The notes beneath the pieces were generated by a model, which was not told the DNA's origin, searched no databases, and saw only the letters and a program-made list of their open reading frames with translations. Below are positions 16,378-24,726 of a stretch of 64,000 nt of DNA, piece after piece (the first letter of the stretch is position 1; every line of letters begins with the position of its first letter). The DNA is from Ktedonobacter racemifer DSM 44963. GTDB taxonomy: Bacteria > Chloroflexota > Ktedonobacteria > Ktedonobacterales > Ktedonobacteraceae. The DNA is taken from the NCBI RefSeq assembly GCF_000178855.1, contig NZ_ADVG01000001.1:3509481-3573480 (forward strand), in the 5' to 3' direction. A program made the position numbers and the translations under genes.

Positions 16378-17658
16378 ATGACTCTTACCATCCAGGAAAT
16401 CAATGACCGGGAACAATGGAATAATTTTCTCACCAGCCAGTCTCGTGGACACCTCTTGCAGTCCTATGAGTGGGGTGAGCTAAATAAATACCTTGGTGGC
16501 CGCATCTATCGCCTGGGTGCCCTGGAGGATGGGCGTTTGACCGGAGTTATGCTACTCACGGTCAATCCCGTTCCCCTGCCCGCGCGTATTCCCGGTCTTA
16601 AACTTAGCTGGCTCTACAGTGCGCGCGGCCCCACTGTAGAGAGTCCCGATTCACCCGCGCTTCCCGCGCTCATTGAGCATGCCCACAAAGTCGCCCGTAA
16701 AGAGCGCGCGGTCATCCTGCGCATTGAACCAAATATAGCCGATGACGATCCCAATGAGCATACCTGGCTGGCCGCCTATAGCAAGATTGACTTCCGCACC
16801 AATCCTATTGCTGTCCATGGTCGCCGGAGTTGGGTGCTAGATATCCGCCCGAGCGCCGAGGAGCTGCTGACCAACTTTAAAATGACCTGGCGCCAGAATG
16901 TGCGTGCCGCAGGCCGCAAGGGTGTCATCATTCGCGAGGCCAGTAGCGACGCCGACTTTGAGGCCTACTATGAGCTCCTCAAGGTTACCAGCGAGCGCGA
17001 TGCCTTCTTTATCCATAGCCTGGACTACCATAAGGAGATCTATCGCCACTTCGCCAGCAAGGGCGACGCGGTGCTCTATATCGCTGAACATGAGGGTACG
17101 GCTATCGCGGCCAAGATGCTTATCCGCTTTGGCGATTGGTGCTGGGATATGTTTGGTGCGACCTCTAATGAGAAGCGCAACCTGAAGCCTGCCTATCTTC
17201 TGCAATATACCTGCTTCCAGTGGGCGCAGGCCCGTGGGTGTAGCTATTTTGACTTCCGCACTATTCCCGAGATACTTGAGCCGGGCGAAGAGATGTGGGG
17301 CGTCTATGAATATAAGAAAGGCTTTGGCGGCTTCTCGCGCCTGAACATGCCAACGCAGGACTACGTCTACCGCCCACTGATCTATACGCTCTGGAGCAGG
17401 CTGGTCGAGTATCGCCGCGCCAAACGCCACCAGGAACGCCAGAAGATTGAGCTAGAACGCTCCGCCCGGGGTCAGGCTCAGCGCAAGGACGAAGAGGCAA
17501 AACCAGCGGAACAGATTCCAGCAACACCCAAAGAGCAGCCTCAACCCGCGAAGGCAAAGCAGAAACAGCAGGCAGGCAAGAATGGGAAGAAGCCGCAAGA
17601 AGCAGGCAACTCTCCCATCGCCGACACCCCAGAGGAAACCAGTTCTCCTGTATCATAA
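16378..17658 (+). CDS. FemAB-like aminoacyltransferase (copy 1)
   Basis: FemABX proteins add amino acids from aminoacyl-tRNA to the peptidoglycan stem peptide or similar acceptors. The 426-residue protein has two GNAT-like folds: QSYEWGELNKYLGG near the N-terminus, LSWLYSARGPTVE, the MTWRQNVRAAGRKGV helix region, TSERDAFFIHSLDYHKEIY, and WGVYEYKKGFGGF near residue 320. The last about 70 residues are a Lys/Gln/Pro-rich, likely disordered tail, missing in copy 2. ATG 16378 is chosen; an upstream in-frame start at 16348 lies in the repeat region. Close relative of the next gene, so probably a tandem duplication. Acceptor not proven. Confidence 0.87.
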   Translation: MTLTIQEINDREQWNNFLTSQSRGHLLQSYEWGELNKYLGGRIYRLGALEDGRLTGVMLLTVNPVPLPARIPGLKLSWLYSARGPTVESPDSPALPALIEHAHKVARKERAVILRIEPNIADDDPNEHTWLAAYSKIDFRTNPIAVHGRRSWVLDIRPSAEELLTNFKMTWRQNVRAAGRKGVIIREASSDADFEAYYELLKVTSERDAFFIHSLDYHKEIYRHFASKGDAVLYIAEHEGTAIAAKMLIRFGDWCWDMFGATSNEKRNLKPAYLLQYTCFQWAQARGCSYFDFRTIPEILEPGEEMWGVYEYKKGFGGFSRLNMPTQDYVYRPLIYTLWSRLVEYRRAKRHQERQKIELERSARGQAQRKDEEAKPAEQIPATPKEQPQPAKAKQKQQAGKNGKKPQEAGNSPIADTPEETSSPVS

Positions 17659-17662
17659 GTAA

Positions 17663-17770
17663 AGGCTCGCAAGCTCGCCTTTCTGTTATGTATGTTGTGT
17701 GGTAGGGTGGGGCTTTGCCCCACCCTACCACACAACATACATAACATATGAGCGCCGCAGGCGCGAGAAG
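17663..17770. repeat. Composite hairpin element with both conserved flanks
   Basis: Left flank aggctcgcaagctcgcct (17663-17680), perfect 29-bp arms (17685-17713, 17717-17745; loop ttt), right flank gagcgccgcaggcgcgag (from 17750). The same three-part arrangement, with a different hairpin sequence and opposite orientation, is at 49097-49200. It starts 4 bp after the FemAB copy 1 stop codon. Confidence 0.85.
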
Positions 17771-17811
17771 GCATGTTGGATCCGTTAGAATATAAAAGGA
17801 TATAATGACCC

Positions 17812-18918
17812 ATGGAAGCCCGCATCATTACAGATCGCCAGCAGTGGAACGACTTTATTGCCTCGTCCCCCTGCTGCAACATCACTCAATCCTATGAGTG
17901 GGGAGAACTCCCCTTGCTCGGGGTACAGGAAGTCTTGCGTGTTGGCGTGCTTGATGACTCGGGCAAGTTATGCGCAGGAATGATGGTACTCGTATCGCGC
18001 GCGCCCGTGATCAGACAGGTCTATCTCTACTCCCCACGCGGTCCCGTCATCACTGATCCTCAATCGCCCGCGATGACCGTCCTGCTCAACTTTGTGCGAG
18101 CTGAGGCACGCAAGCGCGGCGCCTTCATGCTCAAGGTCGAGCCAAGTGTGGCCACAGAGAATCGTGAATGGCAGACCGCCATGCAGCGCTTCGGTTTTCG
18201 CACCAATCCCCATCATATGCATATCCGTCATGAGTGGGTGCTCGACATCAGCCCCGCTGAGAAGGGCATTCTCTCCGGTATGAAGGAGAAGTGGCGCTAT
18301 AACATTCGCCTGGCTGGTCGCAAAGGCATTACCGTCCGCCGTGGCGAGACCGAGGCGGACCTGGAGAAGTTCTACAGCATCTATGAGGTCACCAGCGAGC
18401 GCGATAGCTTCTTCATCAACAGCAAGGAATTCTATCGCCAGTACCTGGACCTCTACAAAGAGGGGGACCGCGTGGCCCTCTTCCTGGCCGAGTACGAGGG
18501 GAAGCCCATCGCGGGCACCATCATTAGCGTCCTGGGCGAGTGGAGTTGGTACATGTACGGTGCCTCCTCCAACGAGCAGCGTAACCTGATGCCCAACCAC
18601 CTGCTGCAATGGACCAGCATGCAGTGGGCCAAATCTAAAGGTGCTAAGTACTACAATTTCCGGGGTATTCCCGATGTGCTTGAGGAGGGCCAGGAGCTGT
18701 GGGGCGTCTACCAGTTTAAGCGTGGCTTCGGCGGCTATCCCATCCGTTTCTTCCCCACGCAGGACCTTATCTACAATCCCATCGTCTACCAGGCCTACCG
18801 CGCCCTACTCGACTTCAAGCACTGGCGCGACGAGCGGCAGTTCAAGAAGGCCGCAGTTGAGTCCGCCAGAGAGCGCGAACCCCAGAAGCCAGAAGAGAAA
18901 ACGCCCGTCCAGGCATAG
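17812..18918 (+). CDS. FemAB-like aminoacyltransferase (copy 2)
   Basis: A 368-residue paralogue of the preceding gene with the same landmarks in the same order: QSYEWGELPLLG, VYLYSPRGPVIT, MKEKWRYNIRLAGRKGI, TSERDSFFINSKEFYRQY, SWYMYGASSNEQRNL and WGVYQFKRGFGGYP. It lacks the long basic tail of copy 1 and ends in a short charged tail. In Gram-positive bacteria, paralogous FemA and FemB add successive residues of a cross-bridge, so a similar division of labour is possible (inference). The ATG is preceded by AAAAGGATA. A composite hairpin lies between the two copies. Confidence 0.87.
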   Translation: MEARIITDRQQWNDFIASSPCCNITQSYEWGELPLLGVQEVLRVGVLDDSGKLCAGMMVLVSRAPVIRQVYLYSPRGPVITDPQSPAMTVLLNFVRAEARKRGAFMLKVEPSVATENREWQTAMQRFGFRTNPHHMHIRHEWVLDISPAEKGILSGMKEKWRYNIRLAGRKGITVRRGETEADLEKFYSIYEVTSERDSFFINSKEFYRQYLDLYKEGDRVALFLAEYEGKPIAGTIISVLGEWSWYMYGASSNEQRNLMPNHLLQWTSMQWAKSKGAKYYNFRGIPDVLEEGQELWGVYQFKRGFGGYPIRFFPTQDLIYNPIVYQAYRALLDFKHWRDERQFKKAAVESAREREPQKPEEKTPVQA

Positions 18919-18936
18919 CAGAGAAAAATATGTTAA

Positions 18937-18960
18937 AGGCGAGGTCCACGGACCTCGCCT
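18937..18960. terminator. Hairpin between convergent genes
   Basis: Arms aggcgaggtcc and ggacctcgcct (11 bp) with a 2-nt loop lie between the convergent FemAB copy 2 and the hydrolase gene. Outer bases (atatgt/acatat) can extend the stem after a bulge. There is no strong T-run on either side, so termination is a weak inference. Confidence 0.5.
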
Positions 18961-18986
18961 TCGACATATCCCGGAGATAGAAGCTA

Positions 18987-19826
18987 CTATTTCACTGACT
19001 GGATGAAGTCGCGCACCGCCTGGTTAAAGGCCTCAGGCTGCTCCATAGTGACCATGTGCGCGCCGCCCTCCAGCGTCAACGTCTGGACGTTTGGCAGAGC
19101 ATCTGTCAACTTTGAGACAATGCTAAAGCGCTCAGGCCAGTCCAGGTCGCCCACGATAGCCAGGGTCGGAGCGGTAATCTCGCGCAGGCGCTCGCAAGCT
19201 GCAGGATCAAGATTAATCACATCCGCGTCCTCGGGTATCTCGACGCCAAAGGCCTGATACTGCATCTCGTACACTCGCTGACGCACGACGGGATCGACCT
19301 CCTGGGGCGAGCGTTTGGGGCCATCCACCCACATGCGCATATTCAGCTCGGTCGCCCCTGCGACATCCCCTTTCTCCAGCAGAGCCTCCTCTTGCTCAGA
19401 GAAACGCTCAACCTCCTCATCTGACTTAAGGCCGCCCACGCTTGGCGCGACCAGGGTCAGCGAGGCCACTGAGTCTGGATTGGTCAGGGCTAAGTCGATG
19501 GCAACCTTTCCACCATAGGAGCACGCCACCACATGGGCTCTGGTGATATTCAGATAGCCCAGGAGCAGCGAGGGGTCTTCGTAGTTCGCGAAACCTCTGG
19601 CAGGATAAGCGGACTTGCCAAAGCCACGCAGATCATAGCGAATAAGTTGATAATCGGGCGCGAAGGCCGCGAACTGCTCATCCCACATCCGGCAATCGGC
19701 GACCCCAGCGTGAATGAATAATATGGGAATATTGCTAACGGGCCGCTCTGGCCCGGCGATCTCATAGTAAAGTGGCGCCCCCTGCGCGTGGAGATGGCCT
19801 GTTTTTTGAAGAGTAAATTCTTTCAT
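18987..19826 (-). CDS. Alpha/beta hydrolase
   Basis: A 279-residue alpha/beta-hydrolase-fold enzyme, likely an esterase, lactonase or C-C hydrolase. Landmarks are the oxyanion strand ILFIHAG, the RYDLRGFG turn, the nucleophile elbow CSYGG (S103), an acid region near AIVGDLDWP and the catalytic His in EGGAHMVTME. The ATG at 19826 is chosen; the frame continues 10 codons upstream without a better ribosome binding site. Nothing nearby fixes a substrate, and Cys before Ser in the elbow is uncommon but allowed. Confidence 0.85.
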   Translation of the reverse strand: MKEFTLQKTGHLHAQGAPLYYEIAGPERPVSNIPILFIHAGVADCRMWDEQFAAFAPDYQLIRYDLRGFGKSAYPARGFANYEDPSLLLGYLNITRAHVVACSYGGKVAIDLALTNPDSVASLTLVAPSVGGLKSDEEVERFSEQEEALLEKGDVAGATELNMRMWVDGPKRSPQEVDPVVRQRVYEMQYQAFGVEIPEDADVINLDPAACERLREITAPTLAIVGDLDWPERFSIVSKLTDALPNVQTLTLEGGAHMVTMEQPEAFNQAVRDFIQSVK

Positions 19827-20302
19827 GTTGCAATGTTCCTGTTCTATTTTTCTCAATTTTTACAGCATACAGCTGTATATGTCATGCCACAGACACAACA
19901 TTACTTATGCGGTTAAAGAGGTAATCAACCTGATCGAGAAACGGGGCAGGAACTCGCACATACCGCTCCCGCGCAACCATCATAATGGCGTTATAGCGCG
20001 AGAAGGAAGAGGTAGGAGTCACACAGCCCGGTCTCGATAGGCAGAGCAAACACTTGTTTTGCCTGATACACTGGCGTGCCTCCTTTCTGTCTAGAGTGGG
20101 GCGCAAACACACAAAAACCATATCGGCGCTTGCGCATATGCTGAGTATATCACAAGCATTGTGTAATGGCAAGGAAGTGATGCCTTTATTTATAGATAAG
20201 GGGATGTGGTGGAGAATGACCTGCGGCCATTCTCCACCACATCCCCTTACCAGGCGAGCCACATAGTGGCGAGAAGTCTTAGGTAGAAGCAGCTATATAT
20301 AA
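19827..20302. other. Non-coding stretch with a 22-bp hairpin
   Basis: No convincing gene. Perfect 22-bp arms at 20197-20218 and 20228-20249 (9-nt loop) lie about 50 bp past the stop codon of the leftward prs gene. The part near 19827-20000 should hold the hydrolase promoter; no boxes are assigned. Confidence 0.6.
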
Positions 20303-21247
20303 CTATGCGTCGGCGAAGAGGCTGCTGACCGATTCGCCGTTGTGAATGCGGCGGATGGTCTCCGATAGCAGGGGCGCCATGGAGATGACAGTCATGTTGG
20401 GGAGGCGCTTCTCCTCGGGAATAGGCACGGTGTTGGTCGCGACGATCTCATCGATATCCTCCTGGCTGCCCAGGCGCTCGATAGCCTTGCCGCTAAAGAC
20501 ACCATGTGTGCAGGCGACAGAAATGCGGCGTACATTGCGCTCGCGCAAGCGATCCAGGATCTCGATAATCGTACCGCCATTGGCGATCTCGTCGTCGATG
20601 ACGATCACGTCTCGTCCCTCGACATCGCCCACGATAGTATCGATAATCACCTTGTTGTCATCGACGCGGCGCTTGCTACCAGCCGCGACGGGTACCTTTA
20701 ACAGGCGCGCGAAGTGCGAGGCCGCCTTAGCATTGCCCAGGTCGGGCGAAACGACCACCGTATTGCTCAGATCGCGGTTGCGGAAGTGCTGAGCCAGGAC
20801 ATTCAACGCATTGAGATGATCCGTTGGTACGCTAAAGAAGCCATGCACCTGGGACGCGTGCAGCGTCATGACCAGCACCCGGTTGGCGCCGGCGGTCGCC
20901 AGCAGGTCCGCGACCAGGCGGCCAGCGATAGAGATACGCGAGGTATCCTTCTTGTCAGAGCGCGCATAGGCATAATACGGGATAACTGCCGTTGTGCGAG
21001 CAGCAGACGAGCCTCGCGCCGCATCGAGCATCAACAACAGCTCCATCAGATGATCCTGCACCGGTGGCACAAGAGGCTGGATCAAAAATACATCGCTTTC
21101 ACGGCAGTTCGCGTTCAGCTGGACATGCAGACAGTCATTACCAAAGCGCCGAATCGTCGTTGGCGATAGTGGCACCTCTAGATGATGACAAATCTCACGA
21201 GCCAGCTCGACATGAGCACTTCCACTGAAAATGGTGATTTCACGCAT
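20303..21247 (-). CDS. prs: Ribose-phosphate pyrophosphokinase (PRPP synthase)
   Basis: Prs makes PRPP from ribose-5-phosphate and ATP, feeding nucleotide, His and Trp synthesis. The length of 314 residues is normal. Visible sites: the RRFGNDCLHVQ region, YYAYARSDKK (91-100), H130 in TLHASQVHGFF, and the flexible-loop KRR (192-194). The PRPP-binding loop reads IDDEIANGGT (217-226), where the usual motif is VDDMIDTGGT, so the third acidic residue is replaced by Ala222. The overall match is good and it is the only prs-like gene in view. ATG follows AGAGGAC. The loop change makes the activity less than certain. Confidence 0.88.
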   Translation of the reverse strand: MREITIFSGSAHVELAREICHHLEVPLSPTTIRRFGNDCLHVQLNANCRESDVFLIQPLVPPVQDHLMELLLMLDAARGSSAARTTAVIPYYAYARSDKKDTSRISIAGRLVADLLATAGANRVLVMTLHASQVHGFFSVPTDHLNALNVLAQHFRNRDLSNTVVVSPDLGNAKAASHFARLLKVPVAAGSKRRVDDNKVIIDTIVGDVEGRDVIVIDDEIANGGTIIEILDRLRERNVRRISVACTHGVFSGKAIERLGSQEDIDEIVATNTVPIPEEKRLPNMTVISMAPLLSETIRRIHNGESVSSLFADA

Positions 21248-21686
21248 TTATATGTCCTCTTTGTCCCTCTGCTTTTATAGATACTTCTTTATCTTCACAC
21301 CAAAGAAGCACTGTCAGTTTTGAAGTTGAATATATAGAGCCAGGGCAGCTGCCTTCACCTCATAAAACGTCTTGACACGATATATTTCACCGGGCATAGT
21401 ATACAAACACCTTCCCTACTAACCTCCCACCAATAGATATCTGCCCCCCAAGTATAAGAGTATACACACATTCTATCGGCAATGTGCCAGTGTCGGTACA
21501 GGGAGAATAGCGACAAGGCGCCAGGCAGCTTGCTAGTTGTTCAGCTAAGAATTATACCAAAAACTCCTATCGCCATGCCAATCGAGTGGTTTCAGTTAAG
21601 ATGATGAGGCTGATGTTCGCGGGCCATGGCCCGCGAACATCAGCCTCATCATCTTACTCTACTATGGGGAAAACGGCTAACCTTTT
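21248..21686. other. Non-coding stretch containing a 60-bp perfect palindrome
   Basis: No gene is seen. 21597-21656 is a perfect palindrome with 30-bp arms and no spacer (centre gggccatggccc), 30 bp past the stop of the leftward deacetylase gene. The remainder, next to prs, presumably contains the prs promoter. Confidence 0.8.
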
Positions 21687-22469
21687 CTAGTTGGCGTCCG
21701 CCATGAGTTCTGGGACCGTGACAAGCTTAAAGCCGCGCTGTTGCAGGCCGGTGATAATGCGAGGGAGGGCCGCGATAGTCTGCGAACGGTCTCCACCGCC
21801 ATCATGCATGAGGATGATGCTTCCATTTCCGGCATTATTCAATGCGGTATTCACAATCGCATCCACGCCCGGCATTTGCCAGTCCTCGGTATCAATGGAC
21901 CACAGCACTGGTGTCATATGCAACATATTGGCCTGCTGCTTTACCGTGTCATTAATGGCCCCATAGGGAGGGCGGAACAGTACTGGCGCGGTACCAGTAG
22001 CGCTCTTTATCGCGTCAGAGGTCATATGCAATTGCGTGTATATATCCTGCGCGGACAGGGTTGTGAGATCGGGATGGCTCCAGGTGTGATTTCCCACCAC
22101 GTTACCGTTCCGCAACTCCTGATTTACCAGGTCTGGAGTCTCCTGTACCTGCTGGCCAATACAGAAAAAGGTAGCTTTGATCCCATATTTTTGCAGAATA
22201 TCGAGCACCTGCGCGGTATAGGCCGCACTCGGACCATCGTCAAAGGTCAATGCAATTTCGTTGACCGCATCGCTTCCCTGAGAGAAGACGCTCGCTTTCA
22301 CCGCGGGCGGAATAGGCTTTGTCTCATCTTTGATAGGCGTTGGTGTCGGAGTGGTTGCCGCAGCTTGCGCCGAAGCCCTATGCGCAGAGTTGGGATAGGT
22401 GATTATATAGGAGGCCCAGGCGCCAAGCCCTACGATTAGCAGGAGGGTCGTCATTATCATCTTTTTCAT
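21687..22469 (-). CDS. Polysaccharide deacetylase (NodB/CE4 family)
   Basis: A metal-dependent deacetylase of cell-wall or chitin-like polysaccharides, 260 residues, with an N-terminal signal anchor (MKKMIMTTLLLIVGLGAW). All CE4 motifs are present: TFDDGPS (catalytic base Asp and metal Asp), HTWSHPDL (two metal His), RPPYG, DTEDWQ and LMHDGGGDR. It is therefore exported and probably active, either modifying peptidoglycan or an exopolysaccharide. It is transcribed away from the nucleoside hydrolase. The ATG has a weak ribosome binding site. Confidence 0.93.
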   Translation of the reverse strand: MKKMIMTTLLLIVGLGAWASYIITYPNSAHRASAQAAATTPTPTPIKDETKPIPPAVKASVFSQGSDAVNEIALTFDDGPSAAYTAQVLDILQKYGIKATFFCIGQQVQETPDLVNQELRNGNVVGNHTWSHPDLTTLSAQDIYTQLHMTSDAIKSATGTAPVLFRPPYGAINDTVKQQANMLHMTPVLWSIDTEDWQMPGVDAIVNTALNNAGNGSIILMHDGGGDRSQTIAALPRIITGLQQRGFKLVTVPELMADAN

Positions 22470-22681
22470 AGCCGTTTTCTCACATATACTTTTTATTTTT
22501 TACATCGGCATATTTAAACTTATTCATTAAAACAGCAGGTGTTGCGAGAGATCTTGTTGATAGGTTTCTCTTGTCTCTCTTGTCAAGAAGCATACCCGGA
22601 GAATGAATGGTTGAGTATGATATATATCACAATTTGTCTTGAGATGGGGGAATATGAGATGCAGTTCACAAATTCAGAGGT

Positions 22682-22748
22682 ATAAAGTAAAGTGCGTGGG
22701 TAGGGAATTGGGCAAAGTCCGATTTCCTGCCCACGCACTTTACTTTAT
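22682..22748 (+). repeat. Long hairpin paired only through Watson-Crick and G-U pairs
   Basis: 31-nt arms (22682-22712, 22718-22748) with loop caaag. Twenty-seven positions are Watson-Crick. The four others (22701/22729, 22705/22725, 22709/22721, 22712/22718) are all G-T in the + strand, so a + strand RNA would pair along its full length. It lies 61 bp before the nucleoside hydrolase start, in a divergent region with no stop codon nearby. Confidence 0.8.
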
Positions 22749-22809
22749 TTCTACACGGCTATAATAAAGTAGAATATCAACTAGCCAGCGAAGGAGGCAG
22801 CCAGGCACT

Positions 22810-23697
22810 ATGTCTTCACCTACAACATCCAGGACCCGTGTCATCCTCGATACAGATATTGGCAGCAATATTGATGATGCGGTGTGCCTCGCTTACCTCC
22901 TCGCGCAGCCAGCGTGTGATCTCCTGGGTATTACCACAGTCACAGGGGAACCGTATCTACGCGCCATGCTCGCCAGTAGTCTCTGCAATGCCGTGGATAA
23001 GGATATTCCCATCTATCCCGGGGTTGAGCAACCTTTGATGACACCACTACGACAGGCCCATGCCCCCCAGGCCATGGCGCTCGCTAACTGGAAACATGAT
23101 GTCGACTTTCCTCATGGACAGGCCATCGCCTTTCTCAACCATACCATTCGCGCCTACCCGGGCGAGGTGATGCTGCTTGGAACCGGACCATTGACGAATA
23201 TCGCTCTCCTCTTCGCTACTCAACCTGATATCCCTCAACTTCTCAAGGGCCTTATTCTGGCATGTGGCCAATACACGCTTCCTGGACGTGAATGGAATGT
23301 GCTCAATGATCCCTATGCCGCCGCCATTGTTTACCGGGCCAATGTGCCCATTCATCGTAGCGTTGGCTTTGACATCTCCGAACAGATCAGCATACCTGCC
23401 GCAGAATTCCGCGCACGTTGTCACCTACCACACCTGCGCCCGGTTCTCGATTTCGCGGAGGTCTGGTTCCAGCATAAGGAAACGATTACGTTTTACAGTT
23501 CCCTGGCCGCAGCTACGCTTTTTGATGAACAGGTCGCAACCTTCACGCCTGGCACGATTGAGGTAGAGCTCAAAGACGAAAAGCTATTAGGCAAGACCTA
23601 CTGGCAGCCTGACGGCCAGGAGGCACGTCATCAGCTTGCCACAAGCGTGGATACGCAACACTTCTTCGAGCACTTCTTTGGGGTCTTTGAAGCATAA
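22810..23697 (+). CDS. Inosine-uridine preferring nucleoside hydrolase family protein
   Basis: Hydrolyses the N-glycosidic bond of ribonucleosides for salvage. The length of 295 residues is typical. The calcium-binding Asp cluster is visible as LDTDIGSNIDDA near residues 14-23; the family pattern DxDxGxDD is altered to GSNIDD but the Asp spacing is kept. Downstream are MLLGTGPLTNIALL, the NVLNDPYAAAIV site and the C-terminal HFFEHFFGVF region. The start ATG is 12 bases after AAGGAGG, somewhat far. The stop codon is followed immediately by a hairpin terminator shared with ispH. Confidence 0.88.
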   Translation: MSSPTTSRTRVILDTDIGSNIDDAVCLAYLLAQPACDLLGITTVTGEPYLRAMLASSLCNAVDKDIPIYPGVEQPLMTPLRQAHAPQAMALANWKHDVDFPHGQAIAFLNHTIRAYPGEVMLLGTGPLTNIALLFATQPDIPQLLKGLILACGQYTLPGREWNVLNDPYAAAIVYRANVPIHRSVGFDISEQISIPAAEFRARCHLPHLRPVLDFAEVWFQHKETITFYSSLAAATLFDEQVATFTPGTIEVELKDEKLLGKTYWQPDGQEARHQLATSVDTQHFFEHFFGVFEA

Positions 23698-23727
23698 AAA
23701 AAGCCTCGCTCCATACTGGAGCGAGGC
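23696..23727 (-). terminator. Rho-independent terminator of ispH
   Basis: An 11-bp stem (23703-23713, 23717-23727; gcctcgctcca) with loop tac has seven A on its left, which is a T-run after the stem for minus-strand transcription. It therefore ends ispH transcription and may slow the convergent nucleoside hydrolase transcript too. Confidence 0.85.
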
Positions 23728-23746
23728 CGTCTTGCTTTGTGTTTCT

Positions 23747-24652
23747 CTAAACGTTGCTTGGTTCTTCGATCTGGTCAGGCTGATACTCTTCCAGGAAACG
23801 AATCACGGCACGCGTGATCTGGCTAGGTGTCGAGGCACCCGCTGTTACCGCAATCTTATGCTTGCCCTTAAGTAAGCTGAGATCTAGCTGGGAGAGATCC
23901 TCGATACGCACTGCGGGTACGCCTGCTTTCTCCTCAGAGACCTGGACCAGGCGATTGGTATTATTGCTGCGTGGATCACCCACAACTACGGTCAGGTCCG
24001 CGCCCCTGGCCTGATCAGCGACCGCTTCCTGGCGTGTCTGGGTCGCGCGACAGATATCGACATAGACCTCGGTCTGAGGATACTTGGTCTTAATATGCTG
24101 GATGACACGATGGGTATCCCAGAGCGAGAGCGTGGTCTGGGTCGAGACGGCCAGCTTCTGTAGCTGCTCCTCGCTCAATGCCAGGGCATCGACATCTGCC
24201 TCGGTTTCCACCAGGCTAATATGGCCGGGAACTTCACCTATGACCCCTTCAGGCTCGGGATGGCCCTTCTTGCCGATATAGATCACATAATAGCCCTTGG
24301 CGACCAGGTCCTTGACCAGGTCATGTGTCACCGTGACATCAGGGCAGGTCGCGTCGATGCAGTAGAGGCCACGCTCCTGGGCGCGCCGCTTCACGTCAGG
24401 CGAAACACCATGCGCGGTAAAGATCGCGGTCCCCTCCTGAATGTTCTCCAGAATCGAGAGGCGGTCAGGACCATCAACCGTGACCACGCCCATGCTTGAA
24501 AGCTCTTCGATGGCATGGCGATTATGAATAATCTGTCCAATTATATGAATAGGCCGGGGAAGAGAGGCATCCTTGGCCGCTTTACGCGCGATATTTAAGG
24601 CGTCTACAACGCCATAGCAGTAACCACGAGGCGATATTTTTATAACTTCCAT
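23747..24652 (-). CDS. ispH: 4-hydroxy-3-methylbut-2-enyl diphosphate reductase
   Basis: IspH (LytB) is the final enzyme of the MEP isoprenoid pathway, reducing HMBPP to IPP and DMAPP with a [4Fe-4S] cluster. The three cluster cysteines are C12 (GYCYG), C102 (DATCPDV) and C200 (DICRATQ). Substrate His residues H42, H80 and H130 and the catalytic Glu in GHPEPEG (E132) are present, as is the STQTT stretch. 301 residues is normal. ATG follows AAGGGAC. It indicates a non-mevalonate isoprenoid route in this organism. A GluTR-like small protein lies upstream. Confidence 0.97.
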   Translation of the reverse strand: MEVIKISPRGYCYGVVDALNIARKAAKDASLPRPIHIIGQIIHNRHAIEELSSMGVVTVDGPDRLSILENIQEGTAIFTAHGVSPDVKRRAQERGLYCIDATCPDVTVTHDLVKDLVAKGYYVIYIGKKGHPEPEGVIGEVPGHISLVETEADVDALALSEEQLQKLAVSTQTTLSLWDTHRVIQHIKTKYPQTEVYVDICRATQTRQEAVADQARGADLTVVVGDPRSNNTNRLVQVSEEKAGVPAVRIEDLSQLDLSLLKGKHKIAVTAGASTPSQITRAVIRFLEEYQPDQIEEPSNV

Positions 24653-24726
24653 TATTGTCCCTTTACCAAGCGTTCAAGCCGATCAAAACCTTCCATATAT
24701 AAGACGACTTGAGTGTATCATATGGA

